From Siphonobacter sp. SORGH_AS_0500 (lineage in GTDB: Bacteria > Bacteroidota > Bacteroidia > Cytophagales > Spirosomataceae), in the NCBI RefSeq assembly GCF_002838835.1, contig NZ_NHPP01000003.1, positions 248,001 to 312,000 on the forward strand: a stretch of DNA of 64,000 nt, read 5' to 3'. The stretch's first letter is position 1. Every line of letters begins with the position of its first letter. The notes under the pieces were generated by a model that saw nothing but the letters and a program-made list of their open reading frames with translations, did not search any database and was not told the DNA's origin. Shown here piece by piece: positions 50,711-60,277 of this stretch. A program made the translations under genes and the position numbers.

Positions 50711-51100
50711 TTAACAACTAAACCTCATACAGTTCAATTGGCAGATCGTCTGGATCAGCAGGAAGGTAAAGCGGCGGTGGGTCCATTCGTCGATTCGGAT
50801 GGGTTCGGTTTCTACACCCTGGTGCGTTAGCTTGGTAATAGCTGCTTCCAGATCCGTCACGGCAAAGGCTAAATGTCGTAAACCCTGAGCTTCGGGCCGA
50901 CTGGGTCGGGCTGGCGGATTAGGGAAGGAGAATAATTCAATCTGATACAGACCATTAACGGCCAGATCAAGCTTATAGGAATTACGTTCCGCTCGATAGA
51001 CTTCCCGCACAATTTCCAGTCCTAATACCTCCGTATAAAAATGCTTGGAACGTTCGTAATTGGAGCAGATAATGGCAACGTGATGAATGGACTGTAACAT
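50711..51100 (-). pseudogene. VOC/glyoxalase-family protein, C-terminus frameshifted
   Basis: Residues 1-113 follow the small glyoxalase/bleomycin-resistance (GloA2-like) domain: SIHHVAIICSNYERSKHFYT, LGLEIVREVYRAERNSYKLD, QIELFSFPNPPARPSRPEAQ and GLRHLAFAVTDLEAAI. The normal end would be FTFLADPDDLPIELYEV. Here the frame reads FTFLLIQTICQLNC to a stop at 50711, while the -1 frame gives ADPDDLPIELYEV and a stop at 50718-50720. One extra T after the CCT near 50771 repairs it and recovers the metal-binding glutamate in PIELYE. The intact protein would be a metal-dependent lyase or binding protein of about 127 residues. Confidence 0.75.
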
Positions 51101-51132
51101 ACAGGTAGGTAGAATAAAGGTTTGGTAGGGAG

Positions 51133-51888
51133 TTATTTCTTGGATTGTTTCATCCGACGAATGAGCTGACTCGAATACAGGAACTCTTCCAGTTCAGGCA
51201 CTGTCGTATCCAGAATATTCTCGTTGGTTCCTTCCCAAAGTTTCACGCCCTTGTGCAGAAACTTAATATCCTCTCCAATGCCTAACACCGAGTTCATATC
51301 GTGGGTAATCACAATCGTCGTAATCTGATATTCATCCGTAATTTCCTGAATCAATTCATCGATTTTAACGCTGGTTAAAGGGTCCAGTCCGGAATTGGGT
51401 TCATCGCAGAATAAGTACTTGGGATTCATTACGATGGCTCGGGCAATACCTACGCGTTTCTTCATCCCACCCGAAATCTCGGAAGGCATCCGTTTGGCGG
51501 CGTTGTCTAGGCCCACCCGTTTCAAACAGAATTCAGCCCGTTCAGTTTTTTCTTCTTCTGACTGATCCGTCAACATATCCAGCGGGAACTTCACGTTTTC
51601 AAGCACGGTCTTCGAATCAAATAGAGCTCCACCCTGAAAAAGTACGCCCATTTCCCGGCGAATGTCCCGCTTGGTATCCGCATCTCCCGACCAGAAATCG
51701 CGGCCATTGTAAAGAACCTGACCACTTTCGGGTTTGATCAATCCCACAATACATTTCAGTAATACGGATTTCCCCGTACCCGAACCACCGATAATCAGGC
51801 TGGTATTACCGGGTTCAAACTTGCCTGAAATGCCATCCAGAACGACCCGACCATTAAATTCTTTGCGTATATCTTTTATCTCGATCAT
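51133..51888 (-). CDS. ABC transporter ATP-binding protein, MlaF-like
   Basis: The 251-residue ATPase has Walker A (IIGGSGTGKSVLLKCIVGL, about 33-51), a Q-loop, the signature PSEISGGMKKRVGIARAIVM near 137-156 and Walker B (YLFCDEPNSGLDPLTS). The switch histidine is in ITTIVITHDMNSVLGI. The order of motifs and wording match MlaF, which powers lipid transport across the cell envelope. It follows the MlaE-type permease gene (about 70-base gap) on the same strand. An MlaD-like partner is not in view. Confidence 0.92.
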   Translation of the reverse strand: MIEIKDIRKEFNGRVVLDGISGKFEPGNTSLIIGGSGTGKSVLLKCIVGLIKPESGQVLYNGRDFWSGDADTKRDIRREMGVLFQGGALFDSKTVLENVKFPLDMLTDQSEEEKTERAEFCLKRVGLDNAAKRMPSEISGGMKKRVGIARAIVMNPKYLFCDEPNSGLDPLTSVKIDELIQEITDEYQITTIVITHDMNSVLGIGEDIKFLHKGVKLWEGTNENILDTTVPELEEFLYSSQLIRRMKQSKK

Positions 51889-51959
51889 GACTATTATTTC
51901 TCCCTTCCCCGAACGATTCCATCATAATTGGAATCATCCAACGGAATGCATTCAAAAAC

Positions 51960-52697
51960 TTAAAGCAGTAACTGAGCCAGTAAATAATCGGCCACCAGTA
52001 CGGCAATACAACTATTAGTAACGGCGGTAGTGCTGGCTCTTCCTACTTCCAGTGCTCCTCCTTCGGTGTAATAGCCTCTGAAAGCCGAAATGGAGGTAAT
52101 CAGGAAGGCAAAAACGACGGTTTTAATCAGAGCAAATGGTACGTTGAAAGGAATAAAGTCGGCCCGGATACCGTAGATGTAATCTTCCGGCGTGATGGCT
52201 CCCGTAAGCGTGCCGGCTACGTAACCTCCCCAAATGGAAAGAAAACCTGCCATGGTAATAAGCATGGGAAAGACCAATACAGCGGCAATGATCTTGGGCA
52301 ATACCAGGTATGAAGCAGAGTTAAGGCCCATCACTTCGAGTGCATCAATCTGTTCTGAAATTCGCATGGTGCCCAAACCGCTGGCAATGTTAGAGCCTAC
52401 TTTCCCGGCCAGAACGATACAAGTAATGGTAGGAGCAAGCTCTAGTAAGGTCATATCCCGAACGATCAATGAAATGACGTAATCCGGAATGAAGGGGCTG
52501 ACGAGGTTATAGGCTGTTTGAACGCAGGTTACGGCTCCAATGAAGGTTGACACAATGGAGACAATAAAAATGGAATCGATGCCGATGGCAACGGCTTCTT
52601 CTAGTATTTGCTTTACGTATACGCTCACTTTCTCGCGGCGGGTGAAAAGCAAACTAATAAAGATGAAGTAACGCCCGAGTCGGGTAAGTAAATTCAT
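51960..52697 (-). CDS. MlaE-family ABC transporter permease
   Basis: The 245-residue inner-membrane protein has the MlaE/YrbE pattern: an N-terminal amphipathic segment, then FIGAVTCVQTAYNLV, LAPTITCIVLAGKVGSNIAS, EQIDALEVMGLNSASYLVLP and GYYTEGGALEVGRASTTAV. It forms the channel of the phospholipid transporter together with the ATPase encoded downstream. The organism-specific MlaD must be elsewhere. Confidence 0.92.
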   Translation of the reverse strand: MNLLTRLGRYFIFISLLFTRREKVSVYVKQILEEAVAIGIDSIFIVSIVSTFIGAVTCVQTAYNLVSPFIPDYVISLIVRDMTLLELAPTITCIVLAGKVGSNIASGLGTMRISEQIDALEVMGLNSASYLVLPKIIAAVLVFPMLITMAGFLSIWGGYVAGTLTGAITPEDYIYGIRADFIPFNVPFALIKTVVFAFLITSISAFRGYYTEGGALEVGRASTTAVTNSCIAVLVADYLLAQLLL

Positions 52698-52779
52698 GGC
52701 TGAAACGTAGCTAAAGTAAAGGGTAGAAATCAGGAATGGCGGCGAAGCACGGTTCCCAAATTTCAGGTTACTGATTTAA

Positions 52780-53526
52780 TTAAAAAAACAAACCAACGCC
52801 CAATCGGGCACTGAGTGTTCCGGCAGTTTGCGTAAAGGCGGGCCGAGCTGTGTTTAAACTAACCGGGCCAAGCGTCGCCTGAATGGGAATATCATCGAAA
52901 ACCGGACGCGAACGCAAACCATCCACATCGACGAACAGCTTAACTGTTGGTGTTAGTTCATAATGAAGACTTCCTCCGACTCCATACATTAAAGCCTGTG
53001 AACTGACTTGAGGGGTCGAAACCCGTAAATCGTACGTATTATTATCCAGCGGAAAAACGGCTCTGCCTTCGCCCACAATGCCGGGAAATTTCACGAAAAG
53101 GAGGCCCCCATTTAATCGCAGGTCAACGCGAAACCGGCATCCCAGCTCAAAAGTATAGTAAGGCGAAAGATAAGCCGAAGCAAATCTGAAATTTTCTGCC
53201 GTTGCCCGAAGTTCGCTAACCAGCGGAGCATAACCTGCTGGTAGATACCGATTCCTTAGGTATTCTGTCATTTGGGCTTGTTTAACCGAATGCGTCCAGT
53301 AGGTTCCGGTCAGGGCTATTCCGAAATGTGGCGAAAAGTCATGTCCAAGCGTCAATCCGTAGTTAGGGCCGATATTGACCAACTCGGCTAATTCCTGCGT
53401 ATCAGAATCTTCGAACTTCCCATAAGGAATGCTTGGCCCCACGCCAACCTTCACGTAAAACGGAGTTTGAGCGTGTAGAAAGGTACCGATTAGGAGGAAA
53501 CCCAAAAGCAGGGCGTATTTTCGCAT
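52780..53526 (-). CDS. Outer-membrane beta-barrel protein
   Basis: The 248-residue precursor has a signal peptide (MRKYALLLGFLLIGTFLHAQ) and an eight-to-ten-stranded barrel pattern (FYVKVGVGPSIPYGKFED, FGIALTGTYWTHSVKQ, GVGGSLHYELTPTVKLFVDV). The C-terminal strand ends RLGVGLFF. It resembles the porin-family small barrels of Bacteroidota with no known substrate. It lies 82 bases upstream of mlaE on the same strand and could share its transcript. Confidence 0.75.
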   Translation of the reverse strand: MRKYALLLGFLLIGTFLHAQTPFYVKVGVGPSIPYGKFEDSDTQELAELVNIGPNYGLTLGHDFSPHFGIALTGTYWTHSVKQAQMTEYLRNRYLPAGYAPLVSELRATAENFRFASAYLSPYYTFELGCRFRVDLRLNGGLLFVKFPGIVGEGRAVFPLDNNTYDLRVSTPQVSSQALMYGVGGSLHYELTPTVKLFVDVDGLRSRPVFDDIPIQATLGPVSLNTARPAFTQTAGTLSARLGVGLFF

Positions 53527-53633
53527 GGGAATATAAATTTTTTACGAATTAAGCACCAGAACACCTGACTGTATGCGGTAAAGAAAAGGTTCTTTTTCTT
53601 TTTTTCGTATACGGAATTAATAATTTGCTGATA

Positions 53634-54395
53634 ATGAGTGATTTGAAATCTGATAATGCCATGCACACTTCGGTAGGAAGTCATTTTGGAAGACCCTGGA
53701 TTGTGGTAACGGGTGGAACCAAAGGAATTGGAAAAGCAATCATTCGACGATTTGTGAAGGATGGTTTTGATGCCATTACCGTAGCACGCAACGCGGAAGA
53801 CCTGGAACAGTTCAAAAAAGAAACGGAGCAGGAGTTTCCCGGCAGTACCTTATTAACCTATACCGCAGACCTGGGGGAACGCTCCCAATTGGAAGCCTTC
53901 GTAGCCTACGTGAAAAGCCAGAATCGACCGCTGGAATTACTGGTGAATAACACTGGGCTTTTTCTGCCGGGCGAAATTCATCAGGAAGAAGAAGGAACCT
54001 TTGAATTCCTGATGAATGTAAACGTCGCCTCTGCTTACCACCTGACGCGGGCTTTGTTACCAAACATGCTGGAACGCCAGCGGGGGTATATTGTGAATGT
54101 TTGTTCAACGGCAAGTATTACGGCGTATACCAACGGAGGTTCTTACTGCATTTCCAAGTTTGCATTATTAGGGATGACCAAAGTACTACGGGAAGAGCTC
54201 AAAACGAAAGGCATTAAAGTAACTGCCGTATTACCCGGAGCCGTATACACCAACAGCTGGGCCGGGACAGACCTACCCGAAAGTCGCTTTATGCAACCTG
54301 AAGACGTAGCCGAATTACTCTGGACAAGTTACCACCTGTCACCTTCGGCAGTAGTAGAAGAAATCCTGATCCGCCCACAATTAGGGGATATTTGA
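53634..54395 (+). CDS. Short-chain dehydrogenase/reductase
   Basis: The 253-residue SDR has the Rossmann TGGTKGIGKA motif near residues 26-35, the NNTGL (NNAG-type) structural motif near 107 and the active-site YCISK near 172. Its wording resembles 3-oxoacyl-ACP reductase-like or sepiapterin reductase-like members. Substrate and direction are unknown. ATG 53634 is preferred over a TTG at 53625. It is divergent from the outer-membrane protein gene. Confidence 0.85.
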   Translation: MSDLKSDNAMHTSVGSHFGRPWIVVTGGTKGIGKAIIRRFVKDGFDAITVARNAEDLEQFKKETEQEFPGSTLLTYTADLGERSQLEAFVAYVKSQNRPLELLVNNTGLFLPGEIHQEEEGTFEFLMNVNVASAYHLTRALLPNMLERQRGYIVNVCSTASITAYTNGGSYCISKFALLGMTKVLREELKTKGIKVTAVLPGAVYTNSWAGTDLPESRFMQPEDVAELLWTSYHLSPSAVVEEILIRPQLGDI

Positions 54396-54785
54396 TGAGT
54401 GGTCAGTTTTCGGTTTGCCGTTTTCAATTGGGTTGGATTCCAATCAAACCTGTAATTTGACAGATCATGAGCTTAACGCTTTTGCGTATTGTAGAATTCC
54501 ACTAGTGTGAAGCCGGATTGTAAATTTGTAATACGAGAGGTAATACTAGCTATACTTGACGAAACTCGTTGAGGGCCAATAATTCGTATTTACAGGATAG
54601 ATATGCATTGAAAACAGACAATAGCAAACGGAAAACACAGTAATTCTCTTTCGAAAAGATTTGTTTTTAAAAAATTTTATTTTTTAATGAATGTAATGGG
54701 GATAAAAAGAATAAATTAAGAAAGAGAAACCTTATTTTCGCCCCAGTTTTCTGCAATTGTTTACCAAAACCTGTTTCCAATTTTC
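54396..54785. other. Intergenic region before the ROK gene
   Basis: About 390 bases with no gene. An A/T-rich tract near 54650-54720 precedes TTATTTTCGCCCC, which may be a degenerate -7 box. Nothing else is recognised. Confidence 0.35.
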
Positions 54786-55727
54786 ATGGCTGATAACCAG
54801 TACTTAGGCATAGACGTGGGCGGAACGAACGTCAAAATGGGCATCGTAGACGCAAACACGGGTAAAATTTCCAACTTTTACAGCCACGATACACTGAGTT
54901 GGCGGCAATCTGGCCACTTTGAAGAAAGGCTGGGGGATGCCATTTCGCTGCAATTACTTGATAATCCTTCTCTGACGAAAGTAGGTATTGGCCTGCCGGG
55001 AATGATTAATAATAAGCGTACTATACCCCTCGAGATTACAGCTATCCCTGAATTAAATAACGTTAAGTTGGTTGATTACCTGAGCGGTCGTTTTGCCGGG
55101 GTATCTTTCTATCTGGAAAATGACGCTAATGCGGCTGCGTTAGGCGAATTTTACTTTGGCGAAGAGAAAATCGACGAGAACTATATCTTCATTACCCTCG
55201 GAACGGGAGTAGGTGGAGCGGCTATTCTGAACCGTCGTGTATTCACGGGCGGGAACGGAAACGCTATGGAACCCGGTCATATTCCTTCCGTAAATGGGAA
55301 AGTGCTGGAGCGTAACATCGGTAAAAACGAGTTACTCAACCTGGCCAATGGCATGCGGAAAGACTACGCCGGAGCGACGCAATTACCCGGTGATGGCACG
55401 ATCTCAACGACAGGTCTGGTAGCTGCGGCTGCAGCTGATGATGAACTGGCTCTGAAAATCTTCGAACGCGTAGGCGAAATTTTAGGAGATGGTCTGGCTT
55501 CATTGGTACGGATCCTGGACATTAACCTGATCCTGATCGGTGGTGGTTTATCGGCCTCTTTCGATTTCATTATGCCTGCTGTTTGGAAACAACTCAAATA
55601 CTGGCTCACTCCTTATAACCTGGAAACCATGGAAATCAAACGGGCTACGCTCGGAAATGATGCCGGACTTCTGGGTGCTGCTTCACTGTGCTTCGACGTG
55701 CAGGACGGTGCCGGAGCTGAAGGATAA
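54786..55727 (+). CDS. ROK-family sugar kinase lacking the zinc motif
   Basis: The 313-residue protein has an N-terminal ATP-binding site YLGIDVGGTNVKMGIVD, the substrate block VGIGLPGM, a catalytic NDANAAALGEFYFG and ITLGTGVGGAAILNRRVF. In most ROK kinases a CxCGxxGC zinc motif follows the conserved GH; here EPGHIPSVNGKVLERNIG carries no cysteines. Bacteroidota ROK proteins without that motif are common. It probably phosphorylates glucose or another hexose, but this is unproven. A terminator follows. Confidence 0.87.
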   Translation: MADNQYLGIDVGGTNVKMGIVDANTGKISNFYSHDTLSWRQSGHFEERLGDAISLQLLDNPSLTKVGIGLPGMINNKRTIPLEITAIPELNNVKLVDYLSGRFAGVSFYLENDANAAALGEFYFGEEKIDENYIFITLGTGVGGAAILNRRVFTGGNGNAMEPGHIPSVNGKVLERNIGKNELLNLANGMRKDYAGATQLPGDGTISTTGLVAAAAADDELALKIFERVGEILGDGLASLVRILDINLILIGGGLSASFDFIMPAVWKQLKYWLTPYNLETMEIKRATLGNDAGLLGAASLCFDVQDGAGAEG

Positions 55728-55753
55728 GCTGTTGAAGTTAAATTTCATCGTTG

Positions 55754-55788
55754 AAAAGCCCCTTTCTGGAAAGAACAGGGGCTTTTTT
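55754..55788 (+). terminator. Rho-independent terminator after the ROK gene
   Basis: AAAAGCCCC pairs with GGGGCTTTT around a 15-base loop and is followed by T residues. It starts 27 bases after the stop. Confidence 0.85.
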
Positions 55789-55893
55789 CGTAATCAATCA
55801 TACGAGCCACTAACGTTCAAATCGTCTTTATCCAAAAGAAAACCAGAAAACCCAAGGGCAATTGCTCTATTTTGTGTTTTTTAGAGGATTAAT

Positions 55894-58421
55894 TTGAATA
55901 TAATGAAGTTTATTCGTTACGCCTGCTTGCTGCTGCTGCCGCTTTCTTCCCTGGCACAAACCAAGATCAATACGGCAAAACCCTGGGCGTACTGGTGGTG
56001 GATGGGGAGTGCGGTCACCGAAGAGGGAATCCGTAAAAACCTGAAAGACTACGCTGACGCGGGGTTGGGAGGTTTACACATCATTCCCATCTACGGAGTG
56101 AAGGGGTACGAGCAGCAATTCCTGCCCTTTCTGAGTCCATCATGGAATAAGGCTCTGGACATTACCTTGAAGGAAGCCGAAAAATTAGGGTTGGGCATTG
56201 ACTTAAGCTTGGGGACGGGCTGGCCTTATGGGGGGCCCTGGGTAAGGGAAAGCGATGGGGCCCGGAAGTTTGACTTTCAGGGGGATAGCTTACTAAACTT
56301 ACCCACGAAACAACAGGTAAAACGGGCGGCTCCCGGTGGCGAAGGACTCGTCGTTAACCCTTTCGACGAAACGGCCATTCGCAATTACCTGACTCATTTT
56401 GAGCAGAACCTTCTCAAAAACAACAAAGTACGTTCCTATTATAACGACTCGTACGAAGTATACGGGGCTACCTGGACCAATGATTTCTTACCTGAATTCA
56501 AACGTCGTAGAGGGTATGACTTTAATCCGGCGATTTTAAAACGAAAAGAGAATTTAACAGAGGAAGAACGCCAGCAGTGGGCCGATTACCATACGACTTT
56601 ATCCGAACTGCTAAGGGATCGTTTTACTAGTTTATGGACGAAATGGTCGACGAAAAATGGAAAAATTACCCGCGATCAGGCCCACGGTTCTCCCGGAAAT
56701 ATCATTGATTTATACGCTCTGGCGGACATACCTGAAACGGAATACTTCGGTAGCAAACAGTATAAAATTCCTAACTACCGTTTAGACCCCGACTATGATT
56801 CTACCCGCTTTGGCGTTCCCGGAACCTTGACCATGCAGTTTGCTTCATCAGCGGCTCACCTGACGGGAAAAACGCTGGTATCTTCCGAAACCTCAACCTG
56901 GTTGGCTGAACATTTTCGGGTATCACTTTCGCAGATTAAACCCATTGTGGATGAGTTATTTACGGGCGGAGTTAATCACATCTTCTATCACGGCATACCC
57001 TATTCCCCACCCGAAGAAAAATGGCCCGGCTGGCTATTTTATGCTTCGACTAATTATAACCAGCAAAGCCATTTCTGGAAAGATTTACCGGAACTGAACC
57101 GATACATTACCGCAGGTCAGGAGCGATTACAGGCCGCCAAACCTGATGCCAGTGTATTGCTATACTTCCCGATTCAGGATGTTTGGCATGGTGTAGCAGC
57201 GGGCGAAGCTCCCTTTTTATTTGATGTTCATGCAAATTCCCGTCGCTGGCTGAATGATACGCCTTTTGGTGCTACAGCTTCCGAACTTCGGATGCACGGG
57301 TATCAGTCCGATTTTGTGTCGGATAGTCTGTTACATCGTTTTTCGGTGAAAAATGGAAAACTTGTTTCCGAGGCCGGAACGGTGTATCCCGCTCTGGTTA
57401 TTCCAGAAACGAAATACATGCCGATTGAAACGCTAGCGAAGCTTCAGGAACTAAGTAAACAGGGAGCGAAAATTGTTTTTGTGAAGGCATTACCTGCTCA
57501 GGCCAGCGGTTACCACAACGGGCAAACGCGGAAACAGCAATGGACCGAGCTTTCCAAACTGTTACAACCACTCGTAGCGGCGGATTACCTGCAAAAGCTG
57601 AAAGCATGGAAGATTCGTCAGGAAAATATGGCTGAGCTGGGGCTTTCCTACATTCGGAAAAAAATGCAGAAGGGACCTTATACTTCGTTACTAATTTAGG
57701 GAATGAATTTCATCGGGGAACGTTGCGGTTAGCCAGTGCGGCTCGTTCCGTAGAGGTAACGGATCCCTTGAGAAATCGTCAGGGGTATGTTCCGGTAAGG
57801 GCTCAGGCGGATAGTACATCGGAAATTGAACTGGCTCTGGAACCCGGAGAGTCAGTATTTCTGCAAACTTTTGCTTCCATGCGAAAAGGAAAAGCTTGGC
57901 CAGAATATCCGCTGGCGAAAGATACGTTAAGCATTAAGGGCATCTGGAAAATTGATTTTCTGGAAGGTCAGCCGCAAATGCCGCCGCCATTGGCTACGTC
58001 CCGACTGGTTTCCTGGACGGAGCTGGACCATTCTGAAAGTGAGAGCTTTAGTGGAACGGGCCGCTATTCTATTCAATTCAAATTACCTGCTAACTGGGAA
58101 CCGGGAGAAAATAGAGTATTGGATTTAGGTTCCGTCCGGGAAACGGCCACGGTTCGTCTGAATGGTCAGTTACTTGGCAAACTCTGGAGCTTGCCTTACC
58201 GAATTCAGATTCCTGCCCAGTTACTGAAAGCCCAGAATACGCTGGAAGTAGACGTAACCAATAGCTCGGCTAACCGAATTCGAAAATTGGATACGGATAA
58301 ATTTCCCTGGCGGAAGTTCTACGATATCAACTTTATAAGCATTCAGTATAAGCCATTCGACGCTTCCAGATGGGAACTGGAACCTTCGGGCTTATTAGGG
58401 CCAGTGGTTATTTATAAATAG
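55894..58421 (+). pseudogene. GH106-type alpha-L-rhamnosidase-like glycoside hydrolase, frameshifted
   Basis: The frame from 55894 starts with MNIMKFIRYACLLLLPLSSL, a signal peptide. It continues as a GH106-style catalytic region: KPWAYWWWMGSAVTEEGIRK, GLGGLHIIPIYGVKGYEQQF, LGLGIDLSLGTGWPYGGPWV and VRSYYNDSYEVYGATWTNDF. It fails at CTTATAC (57677-57683), where the -1 frame continues LYFVTNLGNEFHRGTLRLAS to a C-terminal galactose-binding-like domain and stop at 58421. One extra T yields about 840 residues. GH106 enzymes remove terminal rhamnose; rhaM in this window acts on free rhamnose. The catalytic part up to residue 594 is intact; only the end module is out of frame. Confidence 0.8.
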
Positions 58422-58537
58422 TTTTCAGTTTTCAGTTGGAAATAGAAAACCCATAAAGGTAGGGAAGAGGTTTGGAAATGGAAGTGATAACCCCGGAGGG
58501 GTTTAATATGAGTAGCCCCGGATGATAATCCGGGGTA
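58420..58537. repeat. Composite CCCCGG-rich repeat, copy 3, with short heptamer remnant
   Basis: Two AGTTTTC units and AGTTGGA (58420-58440), overlapping the rhamnosidase stop, lead into AAAGGTAGGGAAGAGGTTTGG, AACCCCGGAGGGGTTTAA and the hairpin CCCCGGATGATAATCCGGGG. The unit order equals that of the copy at 33314-33636. Confidence 0.8.
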
Positions 58538-58556
58538 ACCAGTCTGGACATTTCTG

Positions 58557-58626
58557 CCACCCTGACTGGTGTCTTCACCAGCCCTTACTAAAAGCATAGA
58601 GGTTGGTGAGGACACCAATCAAGGCG
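58557..58626. repeat. GCTGGTG/CACCAAC double-hairpin repeat, copy 3
   Basis: ACTGGTGTCTTCACCAGCC and GGTTGGTGAGGACACCAATC flank a 20-base middle, as in the copies near 33.7 kb. Confidence 0.75.
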
Positions 58627-58711
58627 TATAAGGTAGGGAAGAGGTTTGGAAATGGGAGGCATAACCCCGGAGGGGTTCAACATGGATAGCCCTGGATGTT
58701 AATCCGGGGTT
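58626..58711. repeat. Composite CCCCGG-rich repeat, copy 4
   Basis: AAGGTAGGGAAGAGGTTTGG, AACCCCGGAGGGGTTCAACA and a shorter hairpin CCTGGATGTTAATCCGGGG repeat the composite unit. Confidence 0.7.
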
Positions 58712-58737
58712 TTTACGTTATCATCAAGTATTCATCC

Positions 58738-58806
58738 CCCCTGGCTGGTATCCCCACCAGCCATTACTAAATGCCTAGCGGTTGGTGAGGACACCAACCA
58801 AGGCGG
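58738..58806. repeat. GCTGGTG/CACCAAC double-hairpin repeat, copy 4
   Basis: GGCTGGTATCCCCACCAGCC and GGTTGGTGAGGACACCAACC form the same pair of hairpins. The stretch up to the cdd gene (59015) contains no further gene. Confidence 0.7.
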
Positions 58807-59014
58807 AGAGGCTATCTAGCCCAGGACCATCCAGCCTGGAGCTCTTCCTATGCAACCCCGATGGGGTTATTTTTGGGATGGATAATCCCCGCATACAGAC
58901 CATCGATCTGCGACAAATCGACTCCAGATGGCAAGTCTGGAATTGCAATGAAGCAAAGAATAGCGAAACTTAGTAACCTCTGTGCAAAAACGCTGAGTAG
59001 CTTTTGGGTGAATG

Positions 59015-59506
59015 CTACTTCCCAAAGAGATCATCCGCGTCAAATTTCACGGGTAATAAATCGGCAATGGATTCTGTAGCAATAATACCACCGCCGGGCT
59101 GGAGCATGAGCAATCGGATGGGTTCTTTCTGCCGATGTTCGTATTCCAGCATTGACTGCCGACAATTACCACAAGGGGAAACGGGCTGAAAAACAGACCC
59201 TTCGCCGGGGCGAGCCAATACCGCAATCGACTTGATTTTTATATCTGGATAATTCGCTCCAGCCCAGAAAATAGCCGAACGCTCTGCACAGGAACCCGAT
59301 GGGAAAGCCGCATTTTCCTGGTTGTTAGCGGTGATAATGTTACCATCTTCCAGTAATAGAGCGGCTCCTACGTGGAAGTTTGAATAAGGAGCGTAAGATT
59401 TATAAGTCGCTTCTTTTGCTTGCTGAACCAACTTTTGCTCCGCTTCGGGAAGCTCATTTTCAGAAGAATAGGAAGTCAGATTTACCTGTAATTGCAATTT
59501 TTTCAT
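59015..59506 (-). CDS. cdd: Cytidine deaminase
   Basis: The 163-residue enzyme converts cytidine or deoxycytidine to uridine forms, salvaging pyrimidines. It has the zinc site HVGAALLLEDGNIITANN plus CAERSA (catalytic glutamate) and PCGNCRQSMLE. It is somewhat longer than the 130-residue tetrameric type owing to an N-terminal segment (LTSYSSENELPEAEQKLVQQ). It appears as a single gene with an IR-rich region upstream on the minus strand. Confidence 0.93.
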   Translation of the reverse strand: MKKLQLQVNLTSYSSENELPEAEQKLVQQAKEATYKSYAPYSNFHVGAALLLEDGNIITANNQENAAFPSGSCAERSAIFWAGANYPDIKIKSIAVLARPGEGSVFQPVSPCGNCRQSMLEYEHRQKEPIRLLMLQPGGGIIATESIADLLPVKFDADDLFGK

Positions 59507-59592
59507 AGACCATTTGTAAGGAGGGAAGAATATAACCTGATCTATCGAAAAAATGTTTCCTAAGAGAAGCTGTCTTTAAATAAAATACTCCT

Positions 59593-59644
59593 CTGGTGCG
59601 AGATTCCATCTCGTTCCTAAAACAAAGGCAGGTTCTCACCTGCC
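59593..59644. repeat. Two short hairpins of the CGAGATT family
   Basis: CGAGAT-TCC-ATCTCG (59599-59613) and GGCAGGT-TCTC-ACCTGCC (59627-59644) follow each other. Nearby 59658-59680 repeats, inverted, a stretch from 29562-29585. Confidence 0.65.
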
Positions 59645-59857
59645 GTTATACCCCTGACCTTGTCATCCAGAGTGAAGGGAAGAACCTAATTGCCATCTCG
59701 AATTTACTTGAACCTGAGGGCCCTTTAGTAAACGTAAAAGTCGCCCCATCCGGCCTAAGTTCTCTTTCTGTGGTCGAGATGACAGCTTGAATAAGAAGCT
59801 TGTTACCTTGAGCAAAAGATAAAGGTCGACGATGAGACAATTGAACAGCCTTTTGGG

Positions 59858-59914
59858 TTGATACAAGAAGAACCTGCATGGCATTTATTCCCATGCAGGT
59901 TCTTCTTGTATCAA
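59858..59914. repeat. Perfect 24-bp inverted repeat
   Basis: The left arm (59858-59881) is repeated exactly as its complement (59891-59914) around a 9-base loop CATTTATTC. It lies 11 bases beyond the ytxJ stop. No T run follows on the minus strand, so it is not a standard terminator. The arms contain AGAAGAACCTGCATGG. Confidence 0.85.
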
Positions 59915-59925
59915 AAATATCAATT

Positions 59926-60255
59926 TTAAGCATTCGCCAGAATCTCGCCAAACTGAATGGCAAAGTGCGATTCATTATAAACACATTTGCCATCGCGAAT
60001 CAGTAATACCTGTGGCGATTCGTGTTGTACTTCAAATTTTTCAGCAATAGCCTGCGAAATGGGACGATAGCGTAATAAGTCCAGGTAATAACTTTCAATG
60101 CCTTGACTGTCATCCCATTGACGTTCCAGTCGGGACTTGGCTGTGGCACTGATGGAGCAGGTTGTGCTGTGTTTATAAATGAGAACCGGATGATCAAAAG
60201 ACGCTTGTGCAATCGTTTCTAATTGTTCCAGTTCAGTAATGGCTTGCCAGTTCAT
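59926..60255 (-). CDS. ytxJ: Bacilliredoxin-like protein, YtxJ family
   Basis: The 109-residue thioredoxin-fold protein has the YtxJ/BrxC pattern: PVLIYKHSTTCSISATAKSR (a single active cysteine, TCSIS) and YYLDLLRYRPISQAIAEKFE with VQHESPQVLLIRDGKCVYNE at the cis-proline. It removes bacillithiol from mixed disulfides in bacteria that make that thiol. Its presence hints at bacillithiol in this organism. It is divergent from waaA, the starts being 22 bases apart, so the promoters overlap. Confidence 0.87.
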   Translation of the reverse strand: MNWQAITELEQLETIAQASFDHPVLIYKHSTTCSISATAKSRLERQWDDSQGIESYYLDLLRYRPISQAIAEKFEVQHESPQVLLIRDGKCVYNESHFAIQFGEILANA

Positions 60256-60277
60256 AGGAAATTAAGAATATAAAAAG

